A model generated the notes under the pieces. The model had not been told where the DNA came from. It ran no database searches and worked only from the letters and a program-made list of their open reading frames with translations. From Streptomyces omiyaensis (GTDB lineage Bacteria; Actinomycetota; Actinomycetes; Streptomycetales; Streptomycetaceae): 64,000 nucleotides of DNA. Location of the stretch: contig NZ_BMVV01000003.1 in the NCBI RefSeq assembly GCF_014650895.1, positions 124,001 through 188,000 of the forward strand, read 5' to 3'. The position numbers and the translations under genes are program-made. Positions 60,942 through 64,000 of the stretch are shown one piece after another (positions within the stretch are counted from its first letter, which is position 1; every line of letters begins with the position of its first letter).

Positions 60942-61664
60942 TCACAGCAGGTGCGCCGCCTCGCCGACGAGCGGCACCAGGCGCCGGGCGAGGCCGGCGA
61001 CCGGACCCCCGGCGGTCTCCCGGGCGAGCAGCCGCCGCACCACCTCCGCGGTCTCCGGGTCGCTCGCGGCACTCGCGGCCAGCAGGGCGACGAGGTGGTC
61101 GACCAGCCAGTCGCGCAGCTCGCCGGCGGGCGGCCGCTTGCCCTCGTCGAGCCAGATGAGGGAGGCCGCCTCCACGGCCGCGATCCAGGTGCGGACCAGC
61201 ATCCCGAGCCGCCCGCCCGGCCGCTCGGCGCCCAGGTGGAGGAAGATCTGCCCGGCCGCGTCCCGCCGCACCTCGTCCACGATCGCCGCGGTGTGGGAGG
61301 TCTCGACGACGCTCCCGCCGCGCAGCAGCGCGCTGAAGCCGGCGTCGTGGCCGTCGACGAAGGCCAGATAGCGGTCGAGGACCCGGCCGAGCCGCTCGGT
61401 GGGCGGGCCCTCGGCGGGCTCGGCGAAGCAGCGGCTCAGGGCGTCGGCGGAGGAGCGCAGCGCGGCCTCGTACAGCTGCTGCTTGCCGCCGGGGAAGTAG
61501 CGGTAGACCAGCGGCCGGGAGACCCCGGCGGCCTCGGCGACGTCGTCGAGCGACACGTCCTCGGGGGCCCGGTGGGCGAAGAGCACCAGCGCGGCCTCCA
61601 GGAGCTGGCCGCGCCGCTCCTCGACGCTGAGCCGGCGGTACGCGGGGGAGGCGGCGCTCGTCAT
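60942..61664 (-). CDS. TetR-family transcriptional regulator
   Basis: 240 aa from ATG 61664. Helix-turn-helix RRGQLLEAALVLFAHRAPEDVSLDDVAEAAGVSRPLVYRYFPGGKQQLYEAAL across residues about 18-68. The ligand-binding domain is helical with no signature. It lies 62 bp downstream of the AurF-like gene on the same strand and is the likely regulator of that gene and of the divergent ferritin-like gene. Confidence 0.92.
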   Translation of the reverse strand: MTSAASPAYRRLSVEERRGQLLEAALVLFAHRAPEDVSLDDVAEAAGVSRPLVYRYFPGGKQQLYEAALRSSADALSRCFAEPAEGPPTERLGRVLDRYLAFVDGHDAGFSALLRGGSVVETSHTAAIVDEVRRDAAGQIFLHLGAERPGGRLGMLVRTWIAAVEAASLIWLDEGKRPPAGELRDWLVDHLVALLAASAASDPETAEVVRRLLARETAGGPVAGLARRLVPLVGEAAHLL

Positions 61665-61726
61665 GTCCGCAGCGTAACCCCGGTACCGCCGGCTCCGGGG
61701 CCCGCCGCGAAAGCCCGGCGCCACCC

Positions 61727-62662
61727 TCAGGCCAGCAGGCCCGACGACCGCCACAGGCGGCGCCCCGGGCCCCGGAGCACGCCGATGTCGTCGAGGAAGT
61801 CGGTCAGCCGCTTGGCGCCGGCCTGCATGACCTCCCGCCGGTGCCCGCTCGCCCGCACCTCGGCGACGGCCTGCCGCCGGTCCAGGCCCACGGCGTCGTA
61901 CACCGCGGGGCTGACGAAGCAGGTGGAGAAGACCCGGGCGGCCTCGCCGCAGCTCAGCCGGGTGAACTGCCGCTCCCAGCGCGGCGCCGTCACCATCTGG
62001 CGGCGCAGCTCCTCGCGGGCGTACCGCACGTGCCGGGCCTCCTCCACCACGTGGATCCGGGTGACCCCGCGCACCAGCGGCTGGACCCGCTCGTCCGGGA
62101 AGGTCAGCCGCTGCATCCAGTCGAGGACCTCCTCGCCGAGGAGGGTGGCGGCGAAGGAGCCGGGGGTGGTGGAGACGGTCTTCAGGACGCGGGCGAGGTG
62201 GTGGTAGACCCGCGGCACCGGGTAGGCGCCGGTGCCGCCCTTGCGGATCAGGCGGGCGAACATCATCGAGTGCCGGCACTCGTCCGCGATCTCGGTGAGC
62301 GCGTACCCCACGTGATGGCTGGTCAGGGACTTGTCGTAGATGTGCCGGACGAGCAGCTGCATCAGGATGATCTCGAACCAGACGCCCAGCGAGGCGAGTG
62401 CGGCGGCCTCGTGGCGGGAGAGGTCGATCCGCTGCTCCTCGGACATCCGGCGCCACAGCGGGGTGCCGTAGAGGGAGACCAGCTCCGGCGGCCAGTACCA
62501 GGCGCCGGGCTCGAAGGGCGCGTCCCAGTCGAGCTCGGCGTCGGGGTCGTGGGAGTGCTTGCGGGAGGCCTCCAGGAGCCGCTCGGCGAGCCGCTCGCGG
62601 TCGCGGAGCGGGCCGAGCGCGTCCCGCAGGAGGGTGAGGTCGGGCTCGGTGAAGGGACTCAT
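61727..62662 (-). CDS. AurF-like non-heme diiron oxygenase
   Basis: 311 aa from ATG 62662. Four-helix-bundle diiron protein of the AurF (p-aminobenzoate N-oxygenase) family: metal motifs HEAAALASLGVWFEIILMQLL, EIADECRHSMMFARLIRKGG (E-x-x-H) and IHVVEEARHVRYAREELRR (second E-x-x-H). AurF-family enzymes oxidise aryl-amines or other substrates using di-iron-oxo chemistry. Outside a biosynthetic cluster its substrate is unknown; the flanking TetR and divergent ferritin-like genes form a recurring set. Confidence 0.9.
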   Translation of the reverse strand: MSPFTEPDLTLLRDALGPLRDRERLAERLLEASRKHSHDPDAELDWDAPFEPGAWYWPPELVSLYGTPLWRRMSEEQRIDLSRHEAAALASLGVWFEIILMQLLVRHIYDKSLTSHHVGYALTEIADECRHSMMFARLIRKGGTGAYPVPRVYHHLARVLKTVSTTPGSFAATLLGEEVLDWMQRLTFPDERVQPLVRGVTRIHVVEEARHVRYAREELRRQMVTAPRWERQFTRLSCGEAARVFSTCFVSPAVYDAVGLDRRQAVAEVRASGHRREVMQAGAKRLTDFLDDIGVLRGPGRRLWRSSGLLA

Positions 62663-62832
62663 GGCGGAGGCACCTCGCTGGCTTCGCACTCGGGTTACCG
62701 TCGGTCACTCGCTATCAGACTGCCCGTCAGCAAGACCGTCAATCCCTCCTGCGCGACTTGTTGACGCTTCGTCCAGCAACGTGTGAGCCTGCTGGCGGCG
62801 GCGTGACACGCCGGAGGCGGAAGGAGTGGTCG
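62663..62832. promoter_or_regulatory. Divergent promoter region of the two diiron-protein genes
   Basis: 170 bp, relatively AT-rich. On the plus strand TTGACG (62761-62766) is a -35 candidate about 70 bp before the ferritin-like gene. Short repeats of the GTCGGTCACTCGC/CCGTCAGC type near 62705-62745 are plausible TetR sites, but no strict palindrome is seen. Confidence 0.5.
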
Positions 62833-63948
62833 ATGTCGACGCACGAGCTCTACGTGAACCCCCCGTCCGGACCCGGCCGGGAGGTCCCGGCCACCGGACA
62901 GGCCCGCTTCTCCTGGGAGTACGACATGGCCGGCGCCGGCCGTGACCGGCTCCTCGCCCTCTACCAGAAGGGCAAGGACAAGCAGTGGGACGGCGCCCGC
63001 CGCATCGCCTGGGAGCTGGAGGTCGACCCGTACGACCCGCTCGGCACCCCCGACGAGGCGCTCGCCCTGTACGGCACCCGCCACTGGGCCAAGCTCACCG
63101 AGAAGGACAAGGGCGAGCTGCGCCGCCACTACGCCTCCTGGAACTTCAGCCAGTTCCTCCACGGCGAGCAGGGCGCGATGGTCTGCGCCGCCCGGATCGT
63201 CGAGTCCGCGCCCGACCTCGACGCCAAGTTCTACTCCGCCACCCAGACCATGGACGAGGCCCGGCACGCCGAGATCTACGGCCGCTTCCTCCACGAGAAG
63301 ATCGGGATGCTCTACCCGATCAACGACGACCTCCAGAGCCTCCTCGACGACACCCTCCGCGACTCCCGCTGGGACATGCCCTACCTCGGCATGCAGGTGC
63401 TCATCGAGGGCCTGGCCCTCGCCGCCTTCGGCATGATCCGCGACACCACCGACAAGCCGCTGCCGCAGCAGATCCTCGCGTACGTCATGCAGGACGAGGC
63501 CCGGCACGTGGCCTTCGGCCGGATGGCCCTGCGCGACCACTACAAGCAGCTCACCGACGCCGAACTGCGCGAGCGCGAGGAGTTCGTCATCGAGGGCTGT
63601 CATCTGATGCGCGACCGGCTGCGCGGGGTCGAGGTGCTGGAGAACTTCGGCATCGGCCGGAAGGAGGCGGAGGAGTTCAGCGAGCAGAGCGAGTTCCTGC
63701 ACCTCTTCCGCAAGCTGCTCTTCAGCCGGATCGTGCCCTGCGTCAAGGACATCGGCCTCTGGGGCGAACGGCTCCAGAAGGCCTACCTCGACATGGGCGT
63801 CTTCGACCTCGGCGACTCCAACCTCGACCTCCTCATGACCCAGGACGAGGAGATCGCGGAGCGGCTGGACGCGGAGCGCTTCGCGGCGGAGGAGCGGGAG
63901 CGGGTCGCCGAGGTCGCGCGGGCCGTCGCGGAGGGCGCCGCGGGGTAG
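62833..63948 (+). CDS. Ferritin-like diiron protein
   Basis: 371 aa from ATG 62833 (AAGGAG 8 bp upstream). Ferritin-like four-helix bundle with paired metal motifs: SQFLHGEQGAMVCAARIVES (first Glu), SATQTMDEARHAEIYGRFLHEK (E-x-x-H), GLALAAFGMIRDTTD (third Glu helix) and MQDEARHVAFGRMALRDHY (E-x-x-H). Related to R2-like/fatty-acid-oxidase ferritin superfamily members rather than to storage ferritin. Divergent from the AurF-like gene, suggesting joint function; perhaps lipid or aromatic oxidation. Substrate not identifiable. Confidence 0.85.
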   Translation: MSTHELYVNPPSGPGREVPATGQARFSWEYDMAGAGRDRLLALYQKGKDKQWDGARRIAWELEVDPYDPLGTPDEALALYGTRHWAKLTEKDKGELRRHYASWNFSQFLHGEQGAMVCAARIVESAPDLDAKFYSATQTMDEARHAEIYGRFLHEKIGMLYPINDDLQSLLDDTLRDSRWDMPYLGMQVLIEGLALAAFGMIRDTTDKPLPQQILAYVMQDEARHVAFGRMALRDHYKQLTDAELREREEFVIEGCHLMRDRLRGVEVLENFGIGRKEAEEFSEQSEFLHLFRKLLFSRIVPCVKDIGLWGERLQKAYLDMGVFDLGDSNLDLLMTQDEEIAERLDAERFAAEERERVAEVARAVAEGAAG

Positions 63949-64000
63949 CGGGGAGCGCCGGTCGGCCCCGCAGCGCCGTGCGGGACCGCCCCGCCGGCCG

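Noticed and set aside
1..64000. CRISPR arrays, tRNA and rRNA genes
   Set aside because: No regularly spaced 24-40-bp repeats with unique spacers were seen; the 40-bp array at 41 kb is contiguous without spacers. No cloverleaf or rRNA-like sequence was recognised, including next to the integrase.

Overview
The window is chromosomal DNA of a Streptomyces or a very close relative. Base composition is extremely GC-rich with strong third-position bias, and GTG/TTG starts and 4-bp start/stop overlaps are frequent. It carries nickel superoxide dismutase with its maturation protease, a fused oxoglutarate decarboxylase/dehydrogenase, a conservon (cvn) operon and many secreted hydrolases. From memory, the order sodN - sodX - glutamate-type ABC transporter - malic enzyme - kgd - lon matches the core arm of the S. 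coelicolor chromosome, so everything right of about 18.45 kb reads as native backbone.

Left part (1-18.45 kb): an accessory island. At the far left are a truncated phosphotransferase, a SAM methyltransferase and a HAD-like protein. Next, on the minus strand, is a tightly coupled six-gene operon (11711 down to 2038): a helical kleisin-like protein, two small winged-helix-like proteins, a long coiled-coil SMC/MukB-type ATPase, a Ser/Thr kinase and a putative effector with a conserved core of unknown function. The ATPase gene is split by a 1,623-bp IS5-like element that carries its transposase and an opposite-strand passenger gene. Removing the element together with one copy of its TA target duplication restores the ATPase frame exactly (1,031 aa). 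Mobilization genes follow: relaxase, MobC-like protein, an intergenic region with nested inverted repeats that could be an oriT, a DUF3631 protein whose coding DNA holds iteron-like repeats, an excisionase-like HTH protein, a divergent XRE regulator and a tyrosine integrase. The integrase ends 7 bp from the stop codon of sodN, so the island probably integrated at the 3' end of sodN. No conjugation pore or FtsK-like transfer gene is visible; this looks like an integrative mobilizable element.

Middle (18.45-32.6 kb): sodN/sodX, a CGNR zinc-finger regulator, a methyltransferase, a glutamate/polar amino-acid ABC transporter, malic enzyme, two decayed (frameshifted) genes at 25.5-26.8 kb, a quinone-reductase-like dehydrogenase, a GH5 endoglycoceramidase-like enzyme, a PadR/DUF4097 pair with a probable autoregulated promoter, and a conserved hypothetical.

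Right (32.6-64 kb): a DUF6104 protein, kgd, an OmpR-type two-component pair, a spermidine-synthase-like protein, SurE, a frameshifted GH3 glucosidase with a divergent TetR regulator, a lipoprotein, lon preceded by a ClgR-type operator, a YbdK-like carboxylate-amine ligase, an AA10 lytic polysaccharide monooxygenase, a GH25 lysozyme with a divergent MarR regulator, and a PP2C-like phosphatase. Then come a conservon (CvnA-D) running into a StyA-like flavin monooxygenase, an NlpC/P60 endopeptidase, and a TetR-linked pair of divergent non-heme diiron proteins (AurF-like and ferritin-like).

The observations most worth following are the condensin-plus-kinase operon broken by the IS, the insertion at the 3' end of sodN (where S. 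coelicolor makes a regulatory sRNA), and the DNA-level repeats inside the DUF3631 gene. All family calls rest on motifs read by eye; no database search was possible.
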